Positions 24,443 to 34,574 of a stretch of DNA of 64,000 bases are shown here, piece by piece. The position numbers were made by a program, and so were the translations under genes. This stretch comes from Cenococcum geophilum 1.58 (lineage: Eukaryota > Ascomycota > Dothideomycetes > Gloniales > Gloniaceae): positions 2,657,785-2,721,784 of the forward strand of contig KV748186.1 in assembly GCA_001692895.1 (NCBI GenBank), in the 5' to 3' direction. The notes beneath the pieces are model-generated. The model was given only the letters and a program-made list of their open reading frames with translations. It was not told where the DNA came from and searched no databases. Within the stretch, counting starts at the first letter, position 1. Each line of letters begins with the position of its first letter.

Positions 24443-24481
24443 TAAATTTGCTGGAGTAATGTTCACAAATTACTGCAATTC

Positions 24482-24595
24482 ATACCTCACACGTGATACC
24501 TCACACCTCACACATCACACCTCACACCTAACACATGATACCTCACACCTCATACCTCCCACCTAATATCTCACATCTCATACCTTACGTTATAT
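24482..24595. repeat. CTCACAC-type tandem minisatellite
   Basis: About 110 bp of degenerate tandem units of the form 'acctcacacctcaca/acctcataccTc' with period about 7-15. It contains no coding potential. Confidence 0.8.
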
Positions 24596-25793
24596 CTACT
24601 GCCGTTTGAATCAAGCTTTAGAGCAGAGGTGTAATGCCTGGTGCCATCCAGAAGTGAAGAACCGCGAGTCATGTCCCTATGTAATCTAAGGGACACAGAT
24701 TTTGCGCAAAATTTTCAAGAGTTCCCGCTCAGAGCGCGTCGTTGGCTGTCCTATCAAAGGCAACGGCGTATCTCGGCTAACAGTAATCATAGTGACCGTA
24801 CTGCGTCCACCCAACTAGCATCTGCCCGCAGAGCTTGTATAGCACGCGGGTGCTCACCTCGCGCATGTAACTGTATGGCTCGCCGGAGGGTTCGCGCGGG
24901 AGTAGAGGTAGTCATCCATACCGACCATGTTGCTAATGGCCATGGTGATGAGAACGAGGATGCCGGCTCAGAAGGTCGGACGAGATCTAATGACATCAGC
25001 AAGTTGCGAGCAAGTTGGAATTAGAAGTAGCATTTACCTGTTGTTCTTTTTTGATTTCCATAATTCAGGCATGACTCAGTTGTCGTCATGCCTTTAACTA
25101 AACCGTCGTTGTTGGGAGGCATAGAAGACGAGACGAGTAGCGGCAAAAGAAGATGACGGAGAGAAAAGGAACTGATGCTGCCCCCGCCAACTCTAGATAC
25201 TAGACTCAGGGCAAGGCTAGCCAGCCGTGCCTTGTTCCCCTATACCCGCCCGGGCAGTACGTTGGCTATTTTCTTTGTTCCGGTCCCTGATTTCAATCGG
25301 TCGAGTCTTGTCTGGTTCTGTGGAAGACGTTGACCGTACCAAACTCGCTGAGCCTCAATGTCTATCACTGTCTCCGGTGTTAGCATTCGATCCTCGCTGA
25401 GAGAATACATGCAGGGATACCTCTGTTTGGTCGTTGGAGGAAGCTTTGAATGATCCCGACGAGGGTAAGTACAGTTGCCACAACGCCGAACACAACCGAG
25501 CAGATAACCTCTGGAGTCATGGGAAATGTATGTCTGTTGTAGCGTGCAGGTAAGTGATGGCAGAACGCCCCGAGAGGGATAGTTAGTTCATACAACCAGT
25601 CCCGTAAAATGCGGAGTCGTAGATGGTCAGGCTATCTTCTTTGATTTGAGTTCTCAAGGAGGTACGTAGAAGACTGTGTTGTGTTCGGAACCCAAAAGAG
25701 ATGAAAGCCATCTTATATACCAATAGAGATTTTTGAACAACTCTGGCCCTTTCGTGACATTCCCAGAACGATTCTCATCCTGGACAGCCCCTT
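24596..25793. other. Intergenic DNA without a supported gene
   Basis: Several open frames of 60-130 codons occur on both strands (the longest 24641-25024, plus), but none has a recognisable domain and their composition is not protein-like (Arg/Ser/Ala-rich). I leave them out. Confidence 0.4.
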
Positions 25794-26210
25794 GAGCCAG
25801 TGCTAGGAGGCGCGTGGAATCCCCGATTACGAGATTGAGCCAGTGTAGACGTTCCATGATAGATTTTGAAGTTTATGCTGGGATGAGCACTGAGCCAGTG
25901 CAAATTCTTACACTTCTTGATGCAATGAAAGCAGGATGTTGTGCGGAAGAGAGAGGCGAGAAAGCTCGGCAAGTGCGGTGCTGCCGGTGCTGCTCAAAGT
26001 GAGCCGGTGCTGCTTAAAGTAAGCCAGTGCTACTCAAAGCGGGCCGGTTCAGTAAGCCAGTGCTTAAAGCCGGTGCTGCTGTTCAAAGTGAGCCGGTACT
26101 GTCCATCGTAGATCCAACCCGGGTTCATGGAACCGGCACTGGCTCACTTTGCATCGGTGGATGCAGGCCAGTCCAATGAGCGAGTGCATCGCTCCAGTGA
26201 GCCGGTGCAA
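25794..26210. repeat. GAGCC(A/G)GTGC motif array with a ~20-bp minisatellite core
   Basis: GAGCCAGTG occurs at 25794, 25837 and 25892. From 25975 to 26102 there are about six tandem degenerate copies of a ~20-bp unit like 'agccggtgctgctcaaagtg'. A further inverted copy (GGCACTGGCTCACTTTGCA) is near 26135 and another direct one near 26199. It lies just upstream of the Crz1-like zinc-finger gene. Confidence 0.75.
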
Positions 26211-26466
26211 AGAGGGGCTAGCGCAGTTAGCCACGCCAGAATCCAGCTGGGGCAGTGCACCAAGATCCTTGACATGCATAGTTTGCAAGCAGATACATAT
26301 TATTGGGTCTGTGCTAACTGTATAAAGCGCCTGCAGACTACCGTTTGAAGTGCCATCAGGTCTTTTCAATTTTGTAGCTATTCTTCCCTTGCAGTCTTCA
26401 TCCTTACGGCATACCCAACTAGTGCTAAATCGGAGGACGGCAAACGCCATCATCGGGGCTAAACAG

Positions 26467-27368
26467 TACGAGGGAACCTGCTGGCCGCACACGTGCTCAA
26501 GCCAGCGCTCCTGCGAATCAAGAACCTGCAATCTGCAACTCCCACCAGCACGATTTGCAACAACCATTTTATTCAAATGTGATGGCTCAGTTGCCTGACC
26601 GCAGTCCAAAAAATTATGCTCGGGCACAGAAGAATCCCGCCACTTTCCAATGCTCTCTATGTCCAAGCCGTTTCACTAGAGCTTTCAACCTACGGAATCA
26701 CCTACGCATTCATACACACGAGCGACCTTTCGTTTGCAGTGTTTGCGGAAAATCTTTCTCCAGAAGCCACGACCGCAAAACCCATGAAGAGCTCCACAGC
26801 GGCGAACGCAAGTTCTGCTGCAAAGGCTTCCTAAAGAATGGCAGTATATGGGGCTGTGGGCGACGCTTTTCTCGCGCCTCGAACCTTGGACGACATTTTC
26901 GGAGTGAGACCGGTCGAATTTGCATTAAACCATTAATCGACGAAGAAGTTGCGGAGCATAATGACGCGACAACATTGACGAACACTGCAAGAATGGATCA
27001 TGCCCCAAATTCAGAAGCGCCACTACCACCGAATGTCTCCAACTCAGTAACGGCAGCGCGAATACGTACCGCCTCTCCTTCAACATATGGGCACAATGCT
27101 GGGGCCCCAGTAGTCAATGATTGAAGTTTATGGGAACGTTAGTATATCTTCAAGCAAATTGGCTTGAACTGACCAACAATTCATCCCAGGTCTATGGTCC
27201 GAGGTGCCATCCCCTGAGTCTAGGAGCAACACACAAGCAACGAAATCAAGTGATACTCTATCTCCGCACGAAAAGGTCCAATTGCTTGAAAAGATTCTCA
27301 GAGATAAAGGTCTGAACACTGCTCATACTATCGAAAGCACATTGCTGATGTTCCATGCTAGGCTTTGA
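26467..27368 (+). CDS. Crz1-like C2H2 zinc-finger protein (start uncertain)
   Basis: Three C2H2-type fingers closely match the DNA-binding domain of the calcineurin-responsive factor Crz1: NPATFQC..C..F.R..NLRNHLRIH, then RPFVCSVCGKSFSRSHDRKTHEELH, then an atypical third finger with GCGRRFSRASNLGRHFRSE and the trailing RICIKPLIDEE. The first ATG after the acceptor is 26555 (a second at 26582), but the frame stays open upstream to a possible acceptor AG at 26465-26466, so an upstream exon is possible. A likely intron is 27066-27189 (GTACCG...CCCAG); joining 26555-27065 to 27190-27368 keeps phase and gives 229 aa, ending LLMFHARL. Without splicing the frame stops at 27124 (189 aa). True Crz1 is much longer, with a Gln-rich N-terminus and calcineurin-docking sites not visible here, so this is a short paralogue or truncated copy. 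Confidence 0.6.
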
Positions 27369-27763
27369 TGTAGAAGTAGAGGTGAACTCAGAGCTTCGGG
27401 GCGCTAATCAGGCACGATCACGGTTGTCTGGTTAACAGATGGGGACTGTGGAAGAAACTGCGGCCCGGGGGAAGCCCATCGACTCTCAGGTGACCTTGAT
27501 GGTCTCTGTTTTGCAGCTGTCCAACCATCATTTCTCGATGATACGGCCGTGCCCGATTCATCTGTAGACAACCTCTTCCCCATTCCCGCTGTCTCCTCTG
27601 CCGTCTCCAGCGTCAGCGAGTAAAATGCACTCAATAACGTGTATCTCGACATCGCTGCAGTCGTAAGACCCGCAAGATGATTCCAGCGCAGATACCATAG
27701 ATCTAGATTTGAATCCATATGGATGTTGTTCGATTGTGATAAAGCTGTTCCTAAGCCGCGAGT

Positions 27764-28935
27764 TTAGCAGTCGTCCGCGACCAGGGTTGCAAATCAATCA
27801 ACTCAACTCAACTGAGGTTTCAAATTGATTGAATTGAAAGCTTTGTAAGCAGAGAGCTCAGTTGATTGAATTGATTGAATCAATATTGAAGTCTTGGCAA
27901 CTGGTTCAACTGAGTTCAACTGGTGTAGTAGTCAGCAACTATCATGAGTTCTCGGCATAGAGCTGATGCAGGACGACCTACCTAGCGATGCCTAAATCAT
28001 TTCCTACTGTCCTTCCTGTCGCCCGGCTCTCAATATAGGTCTATCGTGAGTCTTGGCATGGTGTTGACTTACCTTCTCGCCCATTAATATTGTCTCTTCC
28101 TTTGCCGATCGCTTCAACTGCCTATCTACCATATTGATAATGCCTTCCCTATCCCATGACCCTAGCGCCATTGAAGCTCCAATTATATTAGATTATAGTC
28201 GTGCGCGATTGGCAGCGAGGAGCAAGCCAGTAAGGCTAAATTCGGTAGTTAACGCGTCGGTATTGCTAATTACGCTGTGATCTGAGGCGCGCTGGAGGTT
28301 GGTAGGTACGGTAGGATCAGAACGTGCGGTAGAAAGGACTGAGGTATTCGTTTGGTCATTATCTAACGCGTTAGAAGCCATAGTAGTAGTAAAACTGGGC
28401 GGCGATATAACGGTGTAAACAATAGGCGATGCTCGGGTACAGTAAACTATTTTTGGTGGGCGAGACTAAGAAGAATATATAATATCAAAGCTTTAATATT
28501 CTTCAATCAACTCAACCCAATCGGAGCCTCCAAATTGATTGAATTGCCAAGCCAGCGAACTCTCAGTTGGTTGAATTGATTGAGTCTTGGCACCCAACTC
28601 AACTCAATACTGAAGTCTCGTTGATTGATTTGCAACCCTGTCCGCGACTTCCTCTCCGTAATTCTCTTCGCCCTTTTCATCGCCATGAGTAGAAGCGCTA
28701 GCGGCCGCCTTGTCTTCCTCCATTTTCTGTGTCAGGAAGGCATTGACTTCTGCTTGACTTCTGAGCGGAGCTTGGAGACATAGTTGGTGCATTCGTCGGT
28801 TGTGGGCACCGTAGACACGGCACGAATGGTATGCTCGAAGACTTTGGACTCGGAAGGCCTGGTGCAGGTCGCTGACGGTTTTCTTCGTGTGCGGATTTTG
28901 CCGGCTAAGATGAACCCACGAGGATTACTCAACAT
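27764..28935 (-). pseudogene. Gon7-like (EKC/KEOPS subunit) relic interrupted by a hAT MITE
   Basis: Minus-strand ATG at 28935. The protein passes through TIRAVSTVPTTDECTNYVSKLRSEVK, then shifts frame near 28750 into QAEVNAFLTQKMEEDK, an acidic linker, and ENYGEEVAD. The pattern 'YxxxLR... xxxNxxLTxxMEEDK ... EENYGEE' resembles the small fungal Gon7 subunit of the EKC/KEOPS complex, which helps make the t6A tRNA modification; this match is from memory of the family. A 859-bp hAT-type MITE (27782-28640) sits in the last codons. Skipping it, the frame ends ADDC-stop at 27764-27766. The frameshift plus insertion suggest a dead copy; a working copy should then exist elsewhere. Confidence 0.45.
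27782..28640. mobile_element. hAT-superfamily MITE (non-autonomous)
   Basis: 859 bp with a perfect 20-bp terminal inverted repeat (CAGGGTTGCAAATCAATCAA at 27782-27801, its complement at 28621-28640) and a perfect 8-bp target duplication TCCGCGAC (27774-27781 and 28641-28648). The CAGGG start and 8-bp duplication are the hAT signature. Both ends carry multiple subterminal copies of TTGATTGAATTG-like words, as expected for hAT transposase binding. The interior (28193-28381, minus) has one 62-codon frame without a recognised domain, so there is no transposase. Confidence 0.9.
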
Positions 28936-29276
28936 GGTTCGCAGTTCAGTGATACCCAGATATCTGGGGTTGTGTTTTTACAAGGCAATTTTACTGGCCT
29001 CGCTATCAGTAAGCTGTCCCAATTGCTCTACGGGACCCTAACCTTACACTATTTTTATAGATTCTACCGCTTCGGCCCGGACTGAATATTTAGGACATTA
29101 CTCTCACGCGTTGCTTCAACCGGTTAAGGTACACGTGCAGCGACTAATATTATATGGGCAGATGAGAGATTAGCTATATAGTCCAGAAGGCGAGGGTGAG
29201 GAGCATAATATAAAAATGCTCGTTGTTTATGGATTAGGGGGAGCTGGCAAGACGTTGCTGGTCCTAGATTACCTCT

Positions 29277-30277
29277 TGTTGAACGGACGATCAGGAATGA
29301 GAACTCTGTCTATTAAAGAGGGCTCTAGAAGCTCTTTTTATATACATTAGGTAGGTCCGGACAACTGAGTCAAATAGGTAATAGAAAATAGGTAATGAGA
29401 CATTCGATGAGACATTTAGGGGTCGTTCGGTTGCACCTCCATATTCAAAATGGAGGCTCCATATTTAACCGAAACGGAGCTCAAATCTGAATATGAGGTG
29501 GTCGTTCGGTAAATATGACGACTTTTGAATATGGAGCTCCTCCATATCGGTAAGCGCGTCAAATTTGCAAGCTATACTATATACGGCAGTTGAAATGAGG
29601 TTCTTGGCACCGTTTCAATATGTTGCCTCCGAGCCTCCGTTCCATATTCCATACCAATATGGAGCTCTCGTATACGCGCCAAAGTAACGACTTTTTGCGA
29701 TATGGCGACTCCACACACCCCAATCGCGATACTGCTGTCGCATTTACAAGCCTTACCTAATGTTATTATTTTGACCTTTATAATCGCAATAGGCTTATTT
29801 CTAGAGGGTGTCCGTACTTAGCATACTGATATATGGCGGGGAACAAAGTGGACGTCGCAGTTGCTCTATGGCCACGAGCAACGACTCGTAAATCTAACTC
29901 GTATAAGGCCCGAGGTGTTTAAGAAGCTTCTCAATTAGGAGTCGCGATAGAGGCCTGGTGGCAGAGAGGGGCTCACTCGACACTCACCGACGTCAATCAC
30001 GGGTTGTGCGAAGCCAAATCTGGAGCCTCATATGGAGGCTTACCGAACGATCGACTCATTTACAGATTCAAATAAGCCAGTGCAGTAGCCGCCACTAATT
30101 ACAAAACGGGTGACACTAAAAGGCGCACGGATTGAACAAATATGATATGGAGCCAATTTGCAACCGAACGTACCCTTAGTCATAAGTTGAGAGACAACTA
30201 AGACATAGTACGTAACGACGATCTAGGTCGTCAGATAGTAGTACGATGGTGGTAAAAGAATTCGATTCAGGTCGACA
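29277..30277. repeat. Solo LTR (Ty1/copia-like), copy B, carrying a Harbinger MITE
   Basis: Starts TGTTGAACGG, ends AGGTCGACA, and is flanked by a perfect 5-bp duplication CCTCT (29272-29276 and 30278-30282). Without the nested MITE and its TTA it is about 241 bp. The related copy at 21059-21275 lacks the MITE. TGTTG...CA termini and short length fit a Ty1/copia LTR; no internal region is present, so it arose by LTR-LTR recombination or belongs to a short-LTR family. Confidence 0.8.
29419..30175. mobile_element. Harbinger deletion derivative (MITE)
   Basis: 757 bp with inverted ends (GGGGTCGTTCGGTTGCA and TGCAACCGAACGTACCC) and TTA duplications at 29416-29418 and 30176-30178. The first ~518 bp match the 5' end of the full element (9675-10193) and the last ~240 bp match its 3' end (20478-20719). 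The deletion junction at about 29936-29938 falls on TAG, present at both breakpoints in the full copy (10191-10193 and 20478-20480). It keeps the transposase ATG and about 80 codons. Unlike the full copy it shows little C-to-T decay. Confidence 0.92.
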
Positions 30278-30370
30278 CCTCTAGTGCTACTAAACTAAGT
30301 ATAAAGTAACGTTCTAGATTGAAGCTAGGCGGAAGGAGTTAATTAAGCGGGATTTTATATATATATCCTA

Positions 30371-31521
30371 ATCTTAAATTTACTTTAATTAACCTATTAG
30401 TAGTAGGGGGTAGGTAGATATTTATAGGAGCTTCCTATTAGATAACGGGCCTGTGTATTAGGGTCCCGACTATCGCTATATATATAATATATATATTGTT
30501 CTACGCAGCGTTCCTAGTAGGTAAGTTAGATATCCGCTTACCTTTTTAGGATTTATTTAGCAGTTAGTGACGTAGAGCCTTTTACTCTATACTTTCTACG
30601 ACTATATAATAGCCTTACTAGTATATAGATTTGTTTTTAGTAACGACCCTACCTTATAGAGTCTCTATATATACTACTATAGAAATATATATTTAGCCTT
30701 AGATAACAAGAGAACCGCTATAGCAGCAGAGCACGCCCACCAATCCTCTAATAAAGAAATAACCATATCGAGCCAATGGCTTCAAGTCCCGAACTACCAA
30801 GTTATACTGTTCAAGAAGAATATTCCCTTCATTATCAAGGAAATTAGTTATCTATACAAGAGAATCGGTTCTTTTCTCTGGCTCAACGAATCTAAACAAT
30901 TCGCTATCTAGAATAGCCTAAGCCCTCAATGAGACCTCTACCTGAGGAAGCACCCTAACGGACAGATGAAATGGTAAGAGCAATACCTCAACTTAGAGGA
31001 AACGAACCGGCAGTGAAAAAAAATTAATACATGAAAAAGATTATTGAGCAAATGATATTAAACGAGCTTTTATTTGCATAAATGAAACGTTGACTGAAGT
31101 ATGTACCTTGGGGATTGGACCGGCGAGGCCAAGGTTAGATCATCATATGGTGGTAACCGCTCGGAACCGCATTTGTAACTCTACGTAGGCATCTCAAAAA
31201 CATCAAGCGGGCCAAACAAGATAATAGCTGGGACTGATTGCTCATTCACAAGACTTTGGAGCTCATCTATTGTAATTTTTCGTTCCGAACCTCCGTGCAA
31301 GAAAAAGCAATTGACCTCCCAATACAGTGAAGGTTTTCTCTATCCAATTGTTTATCATAAACATAAATCATGACAGATGGTTAGCCAGGCTGACCATAGC
31401 ACGCAACGCTAAGCAAGCAGGTTGGAAGGGGTAGAACACATCAAAAACCCTCCAATTTAAATCATAATAATATCCATGTCGTTGCCTTTAGTGGCTAGAC
31501 TATGAATTCTCATAGTGGCCT
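30371..31521. other. Region without a supported gene (AT-rich, then balanced)
   Basis: 30371-30720 is AT-rich and may hold further decayed NB-ARC sequence, but I cannot follow the frame. 30721-31521 has normal composition with no open frame of interest; it probably includes the 3' flank of the minus-strand gene ending at 31522. Confidence 0.4.
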
Positions 31522-32361
31522 TCAAGGTGTAGGTTTCTTGGACCCTCTCCGTGTCTGCATCGGGTGCAGTTCTCCAGAACGATCCGTGAAAGGTGAATAT
31601 GGCGCAGCAATTACATGCGTCGGAGCCCGTGTACCACCCATATCTCGTGCCGGCTCCCCGAGGCTCGGCCGCTGCCTCTGCTCTTCATGTAGTTTGTCTA
31701 ACGGCTCGCCTGCAATATGGTATTTGGCCCAGTTGACCGGTGGGCACCGGAAGATGTTCTGCGGTATGGGCATAGGAGGAAAGTTTGAGGCAGCGTGGTC
31801 CGGCGAAGGAGAGCGCGACGTGTCCGCAGAATCTCTCTGGTCTTGCTCGTTACGAGACCCATAGTCGGTCTCCATGGAATCAGGCATGGAATCACTGAGC
31901 GTCGGAGCTAGGATATCTGGTTTTGAGTCGCCCGATTGCAGTCGCCCAGCTCGCATCTCTCGTATGAAAGCCTCTGGCTCGGCTACCGCTGCAATCTTTA
32001 ACCGCTCTAACGTTTGGATGTCGCGCTTGCTCTTCTCCCGTTGCATCTGAAGCAGGGATATGGCTGACCGCAAGGCTATCGCATCAGGGTTCTCGCTCTC
32101 TGATATTGGGACTGGAGTAGGCTGTGGCATGAAGGATGTCGCTGACGGAGGCACAACATGTTCAGCGGGATCTGTCGGGGCAAGCTGCGCAAGGGTTGCA
32201 ACTGGCGTTATGGGCGAAACGGGTGGCCTTGGTGGTGAGCTTGGTCTAGAGTAGTCTTGGAAGTCGAAGTTGTATGCTGTCGGACGCGTTGTAGGGGTTG
32301 GTGCACTCGGAGAGGACGAGGTGGCATCGTTAGTCGGAGATGGTAGGGTGAGTGCAGGCAT
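31522..32361 (-). CDS. Conserved hypothetical protein, 279 aa
   Basis: Single-exon gene. The N-terminus (residues 1-90) is Pro/Ser/Thr-rich and disordered. A helical, probably coiled-coil stretch follows (ALRSAISLLQMQREKSKRDI, then QTLERLKIAAVAEPEAFIRE), then an acidic disordered region. Near the C-terminus is a strongly protein-like block (FRCPPVNWAKYHIAGEPLDK, then LHEEQRQRP) that I recall as conserved among ascomycetes, without a known function. No signal peptide or membrane segment is present. It is divergently oriented to the gene at 34575, with a 2.2-kb gap that contains a small inverted-repeat element. Base composition is that of the host, with no RIP damage. I do not recognise a function. 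Confidence 0.75.
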   Translation of the reverse strand: MPALTLPSPTNDATSSSPSAPTPTTRPTAYNFDFQDYSRPSSPPRPPVSPITPVATLAQLAPTDPAEHVVPPSATSFMPQPTPVPISESENPDAIALRSAISLLQMQREKSKRDIQTLERLKIAAVAEPEAFIREMRAGRLQSGDSKPDILAPTLSDSMPDSMETDYGSRNEQDQRDSADTSRSPSPDHAASNFPPMPIPQNIFRCPPVNWAKYHIAGEPLDKLHEEQRQRPSLGEPARDMGGTRAPTHVIAAPYSPFTDRSGELHPMQTRRGSKKPTP

Positions 32362-32690
32362 GGTGGAGACTGGCGGAGATCAGGGCCAGTGAGCGAGGCG
32401 TGGAAGATGAACTAGGGCTTAGCGTTCATGGAGGCGCCAAGCGTTGAGGGAGGAGGTGGACGTGCTGGGATACGAGAAGAGATTTGATGATGCGCCTACT
32501 CCCTCCCGGCCGCTGCGGAAATGCTCGTAGCGACAGCGATGTCACGGAGAGGAAGCCAGACGGTCTAGCTGGACCAAAGAGCACCGTGTCTTGGAAAAAC
32601 CGTGCAGCAAGTCTGTGCGTCTGTCCGGGAAGGTGCGCCGTCTGCCTAGGTATATGGCTTACGGCTGACGGCTGTCAGATGGCTCACCAG

Positions 32691-32988
32691 GTATCCCTTA
32701 ACCCATTAAAATGGGTACGCAGGTTATCGATAAGAACCCACCAATCTGGTTAGCTTGATTCGGTGCCCATGCTTAGGAATATAAAGCTTTTAATTTCATA
32801 GCAAATGGATTTAAAAGCTCAACCTTTAGAGTTGAGTCGCTCGATATGAAGTATCCAACAGTCATCGTTCCTGCAGGACGGTATTTTGCAGGCGGTGGTG
32901 TATTTAATGGTTGGTATACGCGTTGTTCTGATTTTGGTGTTCGCGCACGGGCCTTCTCCTCTGCTCGCCCAAACGGGTTAAGGGATAC
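32691..32988. mobile_element. Small inverted-repeat element (MITE-like)
   Basis: 298 bp bounded by the perfect 14-bp inverted repeat GTATCCCTTAACCC / GGGTTAAGGGATAC. A diverged relative without a clear left end lies at about 58262-58550; shared words include GTTATCGATAAGAAC, GGAATATAAAGCTTTT and GAGTT(G/A)AGTCGCT(C/T)GATATGA. No obvious target duplication was found, so the class is open. It inserted between two divergent host genes. Confidence 0.6.
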
Positions 32989-34574
32989 GGGTGCCGCCTC
33001 GGGTGGGGGGAAGAAGTCCGCTGCGTGGCTGTTTAAAGGTACGCCTGCCTTGTCCTACCATTCCAAGCTTCTCCCGCCCGCCAAGGCCTGTCCATAGCGA
33101 TCCTGTCAAATCTCGCATCGGTACGAACAGGGAATTGTCGAGATACGAGACAGCTGCAAGGCATCAATCACGCACGACACACTGCCAACCAGGATGGTCA
33201 CGACCCCAAACATCATCTCAGTAGCCCAAAGCTATGACGAAAGCGCCCCTGATCGCCGTGAGCCGTGGACGCGCCGTTGCGTTCTGTCATCCTGTGTACC
33301 TGCTTAATCCTGGGTTGCGAGAAAAGAGATAATTGGAGCGCGCGCCCTGCCGAAACATCACGGCATATGGGCCTTTCTATTGGGCGGCTGGCACGGCATA
33401 GAATTCTCCTAATTCTCCTAGGTTCGTTGTGGTCAAAGCGGCGTCATGAGCAGGGCAGGGCAAAGCGAACAACTGGGTGGGCCAAATAATAGGCCAGATA
33501 GGCCAGAAAGGCCAGTAGAAGCAGCAACGCAAGCCAGTGATATAATGCCCGCAAAGAGCCTCAGCACGCCGATCACCGATTGTCATGCTACTACCGAGCA
33601 ACTTGGACCGCTCGCCCAGCACCTGGTCGGCTCCGCAATCGCAGCCTTGCATCGCGTCCCCGTGCTCCCAGCTAAGGAGTGCCTCTGGGCGCGTGGCTTG
33701 CTACCCGCAGAGCTGGACAAGCCTTCTCCACTTGCCCATCCTGAACAAGATCGCCGCGAACGCCGAGAGCGCCAGATAAAATCACAGCCATGACATCCGT
33801 GGAGCACAGGGGTTTGCTGGTGGGGCATGGAGGGCATATATCAGGCTGAGGAACATCGGTTGCGCGCGAGGAGCATTTCATGCATACACACACACACATA
33901 CATACAGACGTGCTTCAACGACAGACAATTCCGGGCACTACGGGCATTACGAGCATTCGACGACGCAATCATCCCCCGCAAAAATCCACAGGCAACTGAC
34001 GGTCCAGATTCGGCGCCTTCCCTGTCTTTCCCTGCGATAGCCGGACAAGTCACCAAGGTTTGCCCACGTTTGGCATGGAATATCGAAGCCCGACTAGAAC
34101 TATCAACCGCCTACCAACTTTAGTTTTGAATTGGCGGGCTCCCGCAGCATACAAGACGGCTAGCCGTTAGCCGTTCTGCTGCCAGCTGCCCACCTGAAGC
34201 TGCTGGCATCCGTGCCCGAGCCGCTGTTGGCTCTGCCGTTAATACACCAAGTCTCTAGCCGGAAGTCACTGCAAGCCGTATCCTAGAACTCATTTCTCAC
34301 CATCCGTTTTGCCATGTAAGCCGCGCAAGGCCAGCACTCTTGAATTCAAACTCCGCTCTCGTCTGCTCTCATCACCTTCCCTCGACAACACCTTGCGCTC
34401 GCCGTTCACTCACCACCCGAACCTCCAAACGTCCGATGCAGCTAGTGCTGGTGGCTTGGATAACGTCCTAGAACTTTCCAGTAAGAGCAACAGTCGCTTC
34501 CTCCGGCATGACGCTAGCTGACCGTACCATCCCGCAGTCGATGAAAGATCATCCACGTTCCTGGGATATTTATC
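32989..34574 (+). promoter_or_regulatory. Long upstream region of the 34575 gene
   Basis: GC-balanced intergenic DNA. Short open frames on both strands (for example 33446-33793) have no recognisable domain. A CA/CATA microsatellite lies at about 33885-33907. From about 34290 to 34570 the plus strand is C/T-rich, compatible with a transcribed leader. No specific site is claimed. Confidence 0.35.

Larger units (their letters stand above)
29120..30370 (+). pseudogene. NB-ARC (NLR) gene fragment, split by a solo LTR
   Basis: At 29183-29276 the plus strand reads SPEGEGEEHN, then VVYGLGGAGKTLLVLDYL: a textbook P-loop (GxGGxGKT) of a fungal NB-ARC/STAND ATPase with the usual preceding acidic linker. 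After the solo LTR (29277-30277) and the duplicated CCTCT, the same frame resumes at 30283 with TKYKVTF(stop for Trp)IEARRKELIKRDFIYI, the next conserved NB-ARC segment. In-frame TAG/TAA codons stand where Gln/Trp are expected (29171, and three after 30280), consistent with RIP. No effector domain or repeats are found. These proteins act in allorecognition and immunity-like cell death; this copy is dead. Confidence 0.8.

Noticed and set aside
24482-24595. Possible CRISPR-like array
   Set aside because: Units are degenerate simple repeats with no unique spacers, in a eukaryotic genome; it is a minisatellite.
24641-25024. 127-codon plus-strand frame
   Set aside because: No domain, Arg/Ala/Ser-rich, no splice or promoter support; treated as chance.
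33446-34123. Overlapping 70-115-codon frames on both strands
   Set aside because: No conserved motif; they mutually overlap in a GC-balanced upstream region where such frames are expected by chance.
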